Positions 51,314 through 60,353 of a DNA stretch of 64,000 nt are shown piece by piece. The stretch is taken from contig NZ_LGDG01000245.1 of NCBI RefSeq assembly GCF_001279775.1, forward strand, positions 1 through 64,000, written 5' to 3'. The position numbers and the translations under genes are program-made. Source of the DNA: Streptomyces sp. MMG1533. GTDB taxonomy: Bacteria > Actinomycetota > Actinomycetes > Streptomycetales > Streptomycetaceae. Below the pieces are notes generated by a model that was not told where the DNA came from, made no database searches, and was given only the letters and a program-made list of their open reading frames with translations. Within the stretch, counting starts at the first letter, position 1, and each line of letters opens with the position of its first letter.

Positions 51314-51961
51314 CTAGTCCGCCCGCCCCGTCACCGCCACCGTGACCCCCAGCCCGATCATCGTGAATCCGCCCGCCCCGCCGATCAGCGACAGCCGTCG
51401 GTCCGAGCCGGCGAACCAGGTGCGGGCGGCCGAGGCCGTCAGGCCCCACAGGGTGTCCGTGACCAGGCCGATCGTGATCGGTACCAGGCCGAGCAGCAGC
51501 ATCTGCAGGACCACATGGCCGGCCGAGTGGTCCACGAACTGCGGGAGGACGGCGGCGAAGAAGACCACGCCCTTCGGATTGGTGACGCCGACCAGGGCGC
51601 CGTCGAGGACGGTCCGCAGGTCGCTGCGGGCCGGTCCTGCCGACCTGGTGCCGATCGCCGCCGCCTTCAGCTCGCGCCGGTGCCGGAACGCCTGCACCCC
51701 GAGGAACACGAGGTAGGCCGCGCCCGCCAGTTTCACCGTCAGGTACACCGCCACCGACCGCTCGACCAGCGAGCCGATCCCGACGGCGACCGCCACGACC
51801 AGCAGGTACGAGCCGAAGACGTTGCCGATCGCGGTCGCCACGGCGGTCCGGCGACCGTGTGCCAGCGCCCGTCCGATCACGAACAGCACACTGGGCCCCG
51901 GGATCATCACCACCAGGACCGACATCGCCGCGAAGGCCGGCAGACGCTCTGTGGACACCAT
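51314..51961 (-). CDS. LysE-family translocator
   Basis: A 215-residue membrane exporter with six hydrophobic segments and the family signature VVMIPGPSVLFVIGRALAHGRR near the N-terminus, followed by GNVFGSY, AGAAYLVFLG and GVTNPKGVVFFAAVLPQF. Such proteins export amino acids such as lysine, threonine or homoserine lactones. ATG 51961 has GAGGGA upstream. Convergent with the winged-helix gene. Confidence 0.9.
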   Translation of the reverse strand: MVSTERLPAFAAMSVLVVMIPGPSVLFVIGRALAHGRRTAVATAIGNVFGSYLLVVAVAVGIGSLVERSVAVYLTVKLAGAAYLVFLGVQAFRHRRELKAAAIGTRSAGPARSDLRTVLDGALVGVTNPKGVVFFAAVLPQFVDHSAGHVVLQMLLLGLVPITIGLVTDTLWGLTASAARTWFAGSDRRLSLIGGAGGFTMIGLGVTVAVTGRAD

Positions 51962-52031
51962 GTCCCTCACCCGCTTCCGGCGGCCATTCAAACAGGAAGG
52001 CCGTACACCGGGCCAGGGACGGACATGGAGA

Positions 52032-52072
52032 GGGGGCGCTGCGGGCCGCTCGTGGAGGCCCGCAACGCCCCC
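52032..52072 (-). terminator. Terminator of the trypsin gene
   Basis: Sixteen-base arms 52032-52047 and 52057-52072 pair with one mismatch around a nine-base loop, 40 bases after the protease stop in its direction of transcription. Confidence 0.8.
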
Positions 52073-52111
52073 TGGTATTTCACCTGAGGGGTGCTCAGGA
52101 GTCTTTCCGGG

Positions 52112-52900
52112 TTACGAGTTGACCTGTGTGGTCACCAGGCTGGAGAAGGTGGTCAGCCGGGTGTAGACACCCGGGTAACCGGCCTCCGCACAGCCCTCGC
52201 CCCAGGAAGTGATCCCTGCCAGGACGCCCCCGATGAGCAGGGGACCGCCGCTGTCGCCCTGGCAGGTGTCGACGCCGCCGGAGGTGTATCCGGCGCAAAC
52301 CATGTCGCTCGCGATGTAGTCGGAGCCGTAGGAGCTGCTGCAGCTGGAGTTGGACACGGTCGGCACGGTCGCGGTGCGCAGCTGGTTGGAGGAGCTGCCG
52401 CCCGCGGAGGTGGTGCCCCAGCCGACGATGCGGGCCGTGGTGCCGGCCGCGTACACGGAGGTGTCCGTGGAGGCGACGTACTTCGCCGTCGTGTACGGCA
52501 TCGACGTCGACAGGGTCAGGACGGCCACGTCGTCGCCGTTGGTGGCGTCCGTGTAGTCCGGGTTGATCCAGATCTTGCTGACCCGCGCGACCGTGCCGTT
52601 GGTGCCGTTGAGGTAGGTGCGGCCGCCGACGACTCTGACGCTGCTGGTGGTCTCGCCGACCATACAGTGGGCCGCGGTGACGACCTTGGTGGCCGAGACC
52701 AGGGTGCCGCCGCAGAACTGGTTCTGCGAGGCGTCCGTGATCTGCATCATGAACGGGTACGCGGTCGTCGTGGTCGTCGTACCGCCGACGATGGGCTGGG
52801 GGGCGGCGACGGCGGCGGGGGCGCCGAGCAGAGCGGTCGCGGCGGCGGCGGTGGCCGCGAGGGCGGCAGCGGTCTTCTTGGCGCGGTTGAGCCCGAACAT
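52112..52900 (-). CDS. Secreted trypsin-like serine protease (S. griseus trypsin type)
   Basis: A 262-residue S1 protease precursor. Signal peptide (KKTAAALAATAAAATALLGAPAAVA), short propeptide APQP, mature N-terminus IVGG (37-40). Catalytic triad H78 (TAAHC), D124 (DDVAVL), S217 (GDSGGP); D211 at the base of the S1 pocket predicts Arg/Lys specificity. Six cysteines give three disulfides as in streptomycete trypsins. ATG 52900 follows GAGGAG; the upstream ATG overlaps that ribosome site and is rejected. Usually produced at the aerial-mycelium stage; the large LAL regulator upstream may control it. Confidence 0.95.
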   Translation of the reverse strand: MFGLNRAKKTAAALAATAAAATALLGAPAAVAAPQPIVGGTTTTTTAYPFMMQITDASQNQFCGGTLVSATKVVTAAHCMVGETTSSVRVVGGRTYLNGTNGTVARVSKIWINPDYTDATNGDDVAVLTLSTSMPYTTAKYVASTDTSVYAAGTTARIVGWGTTSAGGSSSNQLRTATVPTVSNSSCSSSYGSDYIASDMVCAGYTSGGVDTCQGDSGGPLLIGGVLAGITSWGEGCAEAGYPGVYTRLTTFSSLVTTQVNS

Positions 52901-53047
52901 GAGTCTCCTCATTGGGTGTTGCCGGTGGGGGGTCGCGCGGGTGTGGGGGGTGGTGCACGGGGGTCGCGGGACCGACCCCCGTGTGCCCGGGCGAGCGGCA
53001 CGCCCCTTACGCTAGAACCCGGAAGGACCCCTTCCCAATGAGGGAAC

Positions 53048-53057
53048 CCCCTAGGGG
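53048..53057. promoter_or_regulatory. CCCCTAGGGG palindrome upstream of the trypsin gene
   Basis: CCCCTAGGGG within AACCCCCTAGGGGAGTT lies about 150 bases before the trypsin start and 89 after the end of the LAL gene. It resembles in form the ACCCCCGTTCGGGGGT palindrome at 56957 and is a plausible LuxR-type binding site. Confidence 0.4.
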
Positions 53058-53145
53058 AGTTGGGCAGGGAAAACCCTCGGTCGGCCCTCGGTAAACCCAC
53101 TCGTCCGTCGGACCTGCGCGGCGCTCACTCGAATCCGCGCGGTTC

Positions 53146-55956
53146 TCACTTCGTACGACGGCCCGCCGCGAGTCTGACGATGTCGACCCGCGATCGGATC
53201 CCCAGCTTGCGGTAGACCCGGGTCAGGGTCGCCTCGACCGTCTTGACGCTGATGAACAGCCGGGCGGCTATCTCCCGGTTGGTCGCGCCCTCCATGACGA
53301 GCGCGGCGACCTGACGTTCCATCGAGGCGAGCCCGTCCAGCGCGTCCAGCGTCGGGGCGGGGGCGGCGACCGGCTCGGGCGGCGTGGTCATGGCGGCCGC
53401 CTCCGCCTGGCGCAGCCAGGGCAGCGCGCGGCAGCGCCGGAACAGCCGCGCCGCCTCGTCGTACGACGTCGGTCCCGGTCGGCGGGTGCGCAGCGAGGCC
53501 AGCGCGAAGGCGGCGCGGGCCTCCTCCAGGCCGTAGCCCAGCTTGCCGAGCCGGTCCTGCACCGACGTCAACTGGCCCAGGGCGGCCTCGTGTTCGCCGC
53601 GCCTGGCCCGCACCAGCGCCTGCGCCCGGTCGACCACGGCGAGCACACTCTCGCGGCCCAGCCGCAGCGCCTGTTCGCGCGTCACGTCGATGACGTCCTG
53701 CGCCTCGGCCAGCTCGCCGGTGCGCACGAGGGCCTCGGCGAGGTCGCCGTGCCAGCGACCGCGCGCCGGGTCGGTGATGCCGAGCCCCTGCTCCAGCTCC
53801 CGTACCCGGCGCAGCGAACGGACGGTGCCCGGGGCGTCCCCGGCCACCAGCTGGGCGTGGCCGAGGGCTGCCAGTGCGCGGGAGACGTACATCTGGTCGC
53901 CGTCCTCCTCGGCGTGCTCCAGCGCTTCCCGAGCCAGCGCCAGGGCGCGGTCCACGTCGCCGCCCGAGGCCTCCGCGAACGAGGTGAGCAGGGCGGAGGC
54001 CACCCTGCCGATGCCGGTGTCCCGGGCCATCCGCAGGCTCTCGCGGGCCAGGTCGAGGGCCCGGCCGCAGTGCCCGGAGCGCAGTTCGGTCTCGGCGAGC
54101 AGGCGCAGGAAGTGCACCTCGCTCTCGACCATGCCGCGCCGCCGCACCTCGCGCAGCAGCGCGGTGACGGTGGTGCGGGCCTCGGTCAGCTGGTCGCTCA
54201 TCAGCAGCCAGCGGAACCGGGCCAGGCCCGGGCCGTTGTGGTGGCAGGCCACCTGCGGGTCCTGGGGTTCCTTCAACGCCCGTTTGATGGTCGCGGGGGC
54301 GTCCGGGTGGCCCATCAGGGTCTCGGTCTGGGCCTGGAAGGCGAGCGCGAGGAGTTCGGTGCGCCGGTCGCCGGCCCGGGCGGCCAGCTGTGCCGCGTGC
54401 GCGGCCTCCTCCCGGCCCTGCGCGAAGTCGCCCTGTACGACGAGGCCCCGCCAGGCCAGCTGGTAGTGGACCAGGGCGAGCAGCCGCGGGTCGTCGCCCG
54501 CGTCGGCCAGCGCCTGCGGGAAGGCGGCGTCGACGTCGCCGAGTGCCTGCCCGGCCGACTCGATCACCACCATCCAGGCCCGGACCCGGTCCGCGGGCAC
54601 GGTGGCCCGGGTCAGCGCCTCGCGGGCGATGTCCCGCGCGAGGTCCACCTCGCCGGCGGTGATCGCGTCCTCGGCGGCCTGCAACCGCCGCTCGTCCGGG
54701 CCCGGCACGCTGTCGGCCGGGGTGTGCCGGGCCGCGAGCAGTCCGAGGGAGGCGGCCATCGAGGGCGCCCCGCGGTCCCGGGCCTGGGCCGCCGCCTCGG
54801 CCAGCGTGGCCGCCACCTCCGGATCGGTGCCGGAGGTCGCGAGCGCCAGGTGCCGGGCCCGCTCGATGGGGTCGGAGGCCGCCGTGGACAGCGCGGCGTG
54901 CGCGGTCCGCCGCTCCTGTGCGGGCGCCTCCGCGTACAGCGCGGCCGAGATCAGCGGATGCGCGAACCGTACGGCGGGACCCTCGGGCTCCGTCGCGAGC
55001 AGTCCGAGGGCGGCCGCCTGGGCGGTCTCGGACTCGGCGTTGTCCCGGCCGGCCGCGTGCAGCAGGGCCAGTGTGGGGCGCGCGCCGGCGCTGGCCACGA
55101 GCAGGGTGCGGCGGGCCTCGTCCGAGAGCATGTCCAGGCGGTTCAGCACCAGGGCCCGCAGCGAGGTGGGCACGTGCAGCGGCTCGCCGGGCCGGGGCGG
55201 GGTGGGGTCCTCGGCCAGCGCGCGGCCCAGTTCCAGGGCGAAGAGCGGGTTGCCGGCGCTGGTGCGGTGGATGTCCCGGACCGTGGAGCGGGGCAGACCG
55301 GTGTAGCCGCGGTGGTCCAGGAGCGCGGAGACCTGGGTGCGCGAGAGCGGGTTGAGGCGGACGGCGAGACTGTCGGGCGGCAACGCGCGTAGATGGCGGT
55401 CGTACTCCTGTCCCTCGGTCCGCGCCGCGCACAGCAGTTGGACGGGGGTGTCGCCGAGGCGGCGGGCGGCGAAGCCGAGGAGCTCCGCGCTCGCCGGGTC
55501 CAGCCACTGCAGGTCGTCCGCGACGACCAGGACCGGGCGCTCGGCGGCCAGCGCGCGCAGCACCGACAGGACGGCCAGGCGCAGCGCCAGCCCGTCGCGC
55601 TGGAGGGTGGACTCGCCGCGTCCGGTGAGCGCCGACTCCAGGGCGGTGCGCTGGGCCGCGGGCAGCCGGTCGGAGACCTCGTCCACGACCAGACCGAGCA
55701 GGTCGGCGAGTGCCAGGAACGGGAGATGGGATTCCGACTCCGTCGCCGAGCAGCGCAACACGGTCCGGGGCGCCCCGGCGTTATCCGCGGCCAATGCCCG
55801 CAGCACGGTCGACTTTCCTATTCCGGCCGGGCCGTGGAGCAGCACGCTGCCGCCGCCGGCCAACTGCTCACGCGCTCCCGCGAGCAGCTCCTCCCTGCCG
55901 ATCACCAGGTCGGGGCGGCATCTGGCAGGCTCCTCGAAGTCCCGTCGCACGGTCAC
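53146..55956 (-). CDS. LAL-type (large ATP-binding LuxR-family) transcriptional regulator
   Basis: A 936-residue regulator. N-terminal AAA/STAND ATPase with Walker A GPAGIGKST (42-50) and Walker B-like VLVVADDLQWLD (about 130), a long TPR-like helical middle, and a C-terminal LuxR helix-turn-helix (MERQVAALVMEGATNREIAARLFISVKTVEATLTRV, key NREIAARLFISVKTVE). Members activate secondary-metabolite or extracellular-enzyme genes on sensing a ligand. GTG 55956 has GGAGGGG upstream. Its 3-prime side faces the trypsin promoter region. Confidence 0.92.
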   Translation of the reverse strand: MTVRRDFEEPARCRPDLVIGREELLAGAREQLAGGGSVLLHGPAGIGKSTVLRALAADNAGAPRTVLRCSATESESHLPFLALADLLGLVVDEVSDRLPAAQRTALESALTGRGESTLQRDGLALRLAVLSVLRALAAERPVLVVADDLQWLDPASAELLGFAARRLGDTPVQLLCAARTEGQEYDRHLRALPPDSLAVRLNPLSRTQVSALLDHRGYTGLPRSTVRDIHRTSAGNPLFALELGRALAEDPTPPRPGEPLHVPTSLRALVLNRLDMLSDEARRTLLVASAGARPTLALLHAAGRDNAESETAQAAALGLLATEPEGPAVRFAHPLISAALYAEAPAQERRTAHAALSTAASDPIERARHLALATSGTDPEVAATLAEAAAQARDRGAPSMAASLGLLAARHTPADSVPGPDERRLQAAEDAITAGEVDLARDIAREALTRATVPADRVRAWMVVIESAGQALGDVDAAFPQALADAGDDPRLLALVHYQLAWRGLVVQGDFAQGREEAAHAAQLAARAGDRRTELLALAFQAQTETLMGHPDAPATIKRALKEPQDPQVACHHNGPGLARFRWLLMSDQLTEARTTVTALLREVRRRGMVESEVHFLRLLAETELRSGHCGRALDLARESLRMARDTGIGRVASALLTSFAEASGGDVDRALALAREALEHAEEDGDQMYVSRALAALGHAQLVAGDAPGTVRSLRRVRELEQGLGITDPARGRWHGDLAEALVRTGELAEAQDVIDVTREQALRLGRESVLAVVDRAQALVRARRGEHEAALGQLTSVQDRLGKLGYGLEEARAAFALASLRTRRPGPTSYDEAARLFRRCRALPWLRQAEAAAMTTPPEPVAAPAPTLDALDGLASMERQVAALVMEGATNREIAARLFISVKTVEATLTRVYRKLGIRSRVDIVRLAAGRRTK

Positions 55957-56096
55957 CGCTCCCCTCCGTGTGTCGTGTCCTGGCCAATATTAGGCATCGG
56001 ACTTTGAAATTCGGACGGGCGACATGGTGAGGGACATAACAGCGGCCGGCATAGAGAAATTCATAGGGTCGGCGTATGAATCGGGCGCCGACGGAA

Positions 56097-56933
56097 TCAG
56101 GGCAGCAGCCCCGCCCGACGCGCCGCCACGACCGCCTCTCCACGGGTCCGGGACCCGAGCTTCCGCATGGCCGAACGGAGGTACCCCTTGACCGTCTCGG
56201 CGGTCACCCCGAGCCGCTCGGCGGCCACCGCGTTCGTTGCGCCCGCGGCCACGCACGCCAGCACATCCACCTCGCGCGGCGCGAGACTCACCCCGTCCGA
56301 CCGTGGGACACCCGAGGTCAGCAGCCCGCACGCGGCCAGCAGTTCGGCCCGCAGCGCCTCGTCGGCGATCCTCGGCGCGAGCGCCCGCAACGCCGCGTGC
56401 GCCTCCCGCACCTGCTCCCACGCCGAGCCGTCCGCCGGGGCCCGGCCCGGCTCCGCCCGCACCGCCGCCATCAGGTCCCGCGCCTCCTCCCGCAGCACCA
56501 GTGCCTGTTCCACGTCCCGCGCGGCCGCGACCGCCGCCGTCAGCGTGATGTCACCCAACGGCCGGGCGTCGCGCAGGGCGCCGTACAGGACACCGCGCAC
56601 CCGGCGCCGTACGACGACCGGCACGGCCACCACCGAGCGCAGGCCCTCCGCGGCGACCGCCGTGTCGTACTCGTGGCTGATCTGCCGCGACGAGGAGTAG
56701 TCCGTGACGGCGCACGGGCGGGCGAGGGCGACCGCCTTGCCGCCGAGGCCGTTGCCGGAGGTCACCGCGAGGGCGCTCAGGGCGGGCGTGGCGGTGCCGT
56801 TCAGTTCACTGATGCGCATCTGCCGTCTGCCCGACTCCACCAGGCCGCCGAAGGCGACCGGGAGCCCGGTCGTGCGCCGCAGCCGTATCAGTGCGCGCCG
56901 GATCTCCACCGACGCCGACCCATCTGCCACGAA
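56097..56933 (-). CDS. GAF-domain LuxR-type regulator
   Basis: A 278-residue regulator: GAF-like sensor (about 20-150: GLPVAFGGLVESG, GLGGKAVALARPCAV, VAVPVVVRRRVRGVLYGALR) and C-terminal LuxR helix-turn-helix (LAPREVDVLACVAAGATNAVAAERL, VTAETVKGYLRSAMRKLG). Related regulators sit beside benzoate/acyl-CoA ligase genes and activate them. GTG 56933 is preferred because AAGGGA is seven bases upstream; GTG 56954 is possible. It is divergent from the acyl-CoA ligase operon with a perfect palindrome between. Confidence 0.87.
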   Translation of the reverse strand, partial: FVADGSASVEIRRALIRLRRTTGLPVAFGGLVESGRRQMRISELNGTATPALSALAVTSGNGLGGKAVALARPCAVTDYSSSRQISHEYDTAVAAEGLRSVVAVPVVVRRRVRGVLYGALRDARPLGDITLTAAVAAARDVEQALVLREEARDLMAAVRAEPGRAPADGSAWEQVREAHAALRALAPRIADEALRAELLAACGLLTSGVPRSDGVSLAPREVDVLACVAAGATNAVAAERLGVTAETVKGYLRSAMRKLGSRTRGEAVVAARRAGLLP

Positions 56934-56956
56934 CTTGTCCCTTCGCTGCGGCACAC

Positions 56957-56972
56957 ACCCCCGTTCGGGGGT
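56957..56972. promoter_or_regulatory. LuxR-type operator candidate between GAF-LuxR and ligase genes
   Basis: ACCCCCGTTCGGGGGT: seven-base arms around TT, in the 112-base divergent region, 73 bases before the ligase start. Symmetry and position suit a LuxR-type dimer acting on both genes. Confidence 0.55.
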
Positions 56973-57045
56973 AGTGAGACCTGCATCACGGATTACACGA
57001 TGGCAGAGAGCGGCCCGGCAATGGTGCCGGTATCGAGGAGGACAG

Positions 57046-58716
57046 ATGACGACGGCGACGGAGCTCTTCCGCAGTGCGCGGGACTTCCTGCTGGAACACC
57101 GCGAGGACTACGCCACGGCATACGCGGGTTTCGCATGGCCCCGCCCCCGGCACTTCAACTGGGCCCTCGACTGGTTCGACGTGATCGCGGACGGCAACGA
57201 CCGCACCGCCCTGCACATCGTCGAGGAGGACGGCTCCGAGATCCGGCTCTCGTTCGCCGAGCTGGCCGAGCGGTCCAACCGCGTCGCCAACCTGCTGCGC
57301 GAGCGCGGGGTGGGTGCCGAGGACCGGATCCTCGTCATGCTGGGCAACCAGGCCGAGCTGTGGGAGACGGCGCTCGCCGCCATGAAGCTGCGTGCCGTCG
57401 TCATCCCGGCGACCCCGCTGCTCGGGCCCGCCGACCTGCGCGACCGGGTCGAGCGGGGGCGCGTGCGACACGTCCTCGTCCGGGCCGAGGACACCGCCAA
57501 GTTCGACGACGTGCCCGGCGACTACACGCGCACCGCCGTCGGCGGCCTGCCGGAGGGCTGGCAGCCGTACGAGGACGCGTACGTCGCCTCCGCCGACTTC
57601 CTGCCCGACGGGCCCACCCTCGCCGACGACCCGCTGATGCTGTACTTCACCTCCGGTACGACGGCCCGCCCCAAGCTCGTCGAGCACACCCACGCCTCCT
57701 ACCCGATCGGGCATCTGGCGACCATGTACTGGATCGGTCTCAAGCCCGGCGACGTACACCTGAACATCTCCTCGCCGGGCTGGGCCAAGCACGCCTGGTC
57801 CAACCTGTTCGCGCCGTGGAACGCCGAGGCGACCGTCTTCATCCACAACTACACGCGCTTCGACCCGGCCCGCCTGATGGCCGAGATGGACCGTGCGGGC
57901 GTGACGACGTTCTGCGCCCCGCCCACCGTGTGGCGCATGCTCATCCAGGCCGACCTCACCCAGCTGCGCACCCCGCCGCGTGAGGTCGTGGCGGCCGGTG
58001 AACCCCTCAACCCCGAGGTGATCGAACAGGTCCGCCGGTCCTGGGGCGTCACCATCCGGGACGGCTTCGGCCAGACCGAGACCGCCGTCCAGGTCTCCAA
58101 CAGCCCCGGCCAGCCCCTGAAGACCGGTTCCATGGGCCGCCCCGGCCCGGGCTACCGCGTCGAACTCCTCGATCCGGTGTCCGGTGCGCCGGGCGCGGCC
58201 GAGGGCGAGATCGCGCTCGACCTGTCGACCCACCCGGTCGGCCTGATGACCGGCTACCACGGCGACCCCGACCGCACGGCGGAGGCGATGGCCGGCGGCT
58301 ACTACCGGACCGGGGACATCGGCGCGCGCGACGCCGACGGCTACATCACCTACGTCGGGCGGGCCGACGACGTCTTCAAGGCCTCCGACTACAAGATCAG
58401 CCCCTTCGAGCTGGAGAGCGCGCTGCTGGAGCACGAGGCGGTCGCGGAGGCGGCCGTCGTACCCGCGCCGGACGAACTGCGGCTCGCCGTCCCCAAGGCC
58501 TATGTGGTGCTGGCGCAGGGCTGGGAGCCCGGCCCCGACACCGCGAAGGTCCTCTTCGAGCACGCCCGGCAGGCGCTCGCGCCCTACAAGCGCATCCGTC
58601 GCCTGGAGTTCGCGCCCCTGCCCAAGACCGTCTCCGGCAAGATCCGCCGCATCGAGCTGCGCGAGGCCACGGCCGCGGGCTCCGATGCCGAGTACCGCGA
58701 GGAGGACTTCCGGTGA
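57046..58716 (+). CDS. AMP-dependent acyl-CoA ligase (ACSM/acetyl-CoA-synthetase-like)
   Basis: A 556-residue ANL ligase. P-loop [69 protein letters not shown] (key [14 protein letters not shown]) and the catalytic lysine in [11 protein letters not shown]. The SPGWAK motif and overall form resemble medium-chain/benzoate-type (ACSM) ligases. GAGGAGGACAG precedes ATG 57046. The next gene overlaps by four bases (GTGA), so two ligases are co-translated, probably under the GAF-LuxR regulator. Confidence 0.9.
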   Translation: MTTATELFRSARDFLLEHREDYATAYAGFAWPRPRHFNWALDWFDVIADGNDRTALHIVEEDGSEIRLSFAELAERSNRVANLLRERGVGAEDRILVMLGNQAELWETALAAMKLRAVVIPATPLLGPADLRDRVERGRVRHVLVRAEDTAKFDDVPGDYTRTAVGGLPEGWQPYEDAYVASADFLPDGPTLADDPLMLYFTSGTTARPKLVEHTHASYPIGHLATMYWIGLKPGDVHLNISSPGWAKHAWSNLFAPWNAEATVFIHNYTRFDPARLMAEMDRAGVTTFCAPPTVWRMLIQADLTQLRTPPREVVAAGEPLNPEVIEQVRRSWGVTIRDGFGQTETAVQVSNSPGQPLKTGSMGRPGPGYRVELLDPVSGAPGAAEGEIALDLSTHPVGLMTGYHGDPDRTAEAMAGGYYRTGDIGARDADGYITYVGRADDVFKASDYKISPFELESALLEHEAVAEAAVVPAPDELRLAVPKAYVVLAQGWEPGPDTAKVLFEHARQALAPYKRIRRLEFAPLPKTVSGKIRRIELREATAAGSDAEYREEDFR

Positions 58717-60332
58717 GCGGAACGTCGTACACGGACGGGACGAGCGGACTGTCGTACACGCACGGGACGAGCGGGACGCCGCTGCTGGGCGACACGATCG
58801 GGGCGAACCTGGACCGGGCGGTGGCGGCCTGGCCGGACCGCGAGGCGCTCGTCGACGTGCCGTCCGGGCGGCGCTGGACGTACGCCCGGTTCGCCGCGGA
58901 CGTCGAGGAGTTGGCGTACGCGCTGCTCGCGTCCGGGGTCGCCAAGGGCGACCGGGTGGGCATCTGGGCGGTCAACTGCCCCGAGTGGGTGCTCGTCCAG
59001 TACGCCACCGCGCGCATCGGCGCGATCATGGTGAACATCAACCCGGCGTACCGCACGCACGAGGTCGAGTACGTCCTCAAGCAGGCAGGGGTCTCCCTGC
59101 TCTTCGCCTCCCTCGGCCACAAGACCAGCGACTACCGGGCGATGGTCGAACAAGTGCGGGGCCGGTGCCCTCAGTTGCGCGAGACCGTGTACATCGGGGA
59201 CTCGAGCTGGGAGGCACTGGCCGGGCGCGGGACCCCCGGCCCGTACGAGGTCCTGTCCTGCGACGACCCGATCAACATCCAGTACACCTCGGGCACGACG
59301 GGCTTCCCCAAGGGGGCCACCCTGTCCCACCACAACATCCTCAACAACGGTTACTTCGTAGGGGAGTTGATCGCCTACACCGAACAGGACCGTGTCTGCA
59401 TCCCCGTGCCCTTTTACCACTGTTTCGGGATGGTGATGGGCAATCTGGCGGCCACCTCGCACGGCGCCTGCATGGTCATCCCGGCCCCTTCCTTCGACCC
59501 GGCGGCGACCCTGCGCGCGGTCCAGGACGAGCGCTGCACGTCCCTCTACGGCGTCCCGACGATGTTCATCGCGGAGCTCAACCTCCCCGACTTCGCGACC
59601 TACGACCTCTCCTCCCTGCGCACCGGCATCATGGCGGGCTCGCCGTGCCCGGTGGAGGTCATGAAGCGGGTCGTCGCCGAGATGCACATGGCGGAGGTCT
59701 CCATCTGCTACGGCATGACCGAGACCTCCCCGGTGTCCCTCCAGACCCGCCGGGACGACGACCTGGAACACCGCACGGCCACGGTCGGCCGCGTCCTGCC
59801 GCACATCGAGACCAAGGTCGTCGACCCGGCCACCGGAGTCACCCAGCCGCGCGGCACGGCGGGGGAGTTGTGCACCCGCGGCTACAGCGTGATGCTCGGC
59901 TACTGGAACGAGCCGGAGAAGACCGCCGAGGCCGTCGACCCCGGCCGCTGGATGCACACCGGCGACCTCGCCGTCATGCGCGAGGACGGATACGTCGAGA
60001 TCGTCGGCCGCATCAAGGACATGATCATCCGGGGCGGCGAGAACATCTACCCCCGCGAGATCGAGGAGTTCCTCTACGCCCACCCGAAGATCGCGGACGT
60101 CCAGGTCGTCGGCGTACCCGACGAGCGGTACGGCGAGGAGGTCCTCGCCTGTGTCATCGCGCGGGACGCGGCGGACCCGCCGACGCTGGAGGAGCTGCGG
60201 GCCTTCTGCGAGGGGCGGTTGGCGCACTACAAGATCCCCAGTCGGCTTCGGGTCATGGACTCCTTCCCGATGACGGTGTCCGGGAAGGTGCGCAAGATCG
60301 AGCTGCGGGAAAATCATGCGGCGCGTGGCTGA
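58713..60332 (+). CDS. Fatty-acyl-CoA synthetase (AMP-binding, FadD-like)
   Basis: A 539-residue ANL ligase: [67 protein letters not shown] (key [12 protein letters not shown]) and the catalytic Lys in [10 protein letters not shown]. Closest in form to fatty-acyl-CoA synthases of AcsF/FadD35 type. GTG 58713 overlaps the previous stop. The first ~22 residues derive from a 27-base tandem duplication (SYTDGTSGL / SYTHGTSGT) and are not conserved; translation might really begin later. Confidence 0.9.
   Translation: MSGTSYTDGTSGLSYTHGTSGTPLLGDTIGANLDRAVAAWPDREALVDVPSGRRWTYARFAADVEELAYALLASGVAKGDRVGIWAVNCPEWVLVQYATARIGAIMVNINPAYRTHEVEYVLKQAGVSLLFASLGHKTSDYRAMVEQVRGRCPQLRETVYIGDSSWEALAGRGTPGPYEVLSCDDPINIQYTSGTTGFPKGATLSHHNILNNGYFVGELIAYTEQDRVCIPVPFYHCFGMVMGNLAATSHGACMVIPAPSFDPAATLRAVQDERCTSLYGVPTMFIAELNLPDFATYDLSSLRTGIMAGSPCPVEVMKRVVAEMHMAEVSICYGMTETSPVSLQTRRDDDLEHRTATVGRVLPHIETKVVDPATGVTQPRGTAGELCTRGYSVMLGYWNEPEKTAEAVDPGRWMHTGDLAVMREDGYVEIVGRIKDMIIRGGENIYPREIEEFLYAHPKIADVQVVGVPDERYGEEVLACVIARDAADPPTLEELRAFCEGRLAHYKIPSRLRVMDSFPMTVSGKVRKIELRENHAARG
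58725..58778. repeat. 27-base tandem duplication at the 5-prime end of the second ligase gene
   Basis: Units 58725-58751 and 58752-58778 match at most positions (TCGTACACGGACGGGACGAG against TCGTACACGCACGGGACGAG) and keep the frame. Confidence 0.8.
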
Positions 60333-60353
60333 GCCGTCCGTCAGAATGTCGCG

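Noticed and set aside
53051..55507. Very long Arg/Gly/Pro-rich frame inside the LAL gene
   Set aside because: Same strand, shifted frame, without any domain; the LAL frame has Walker and LuxR motifs.
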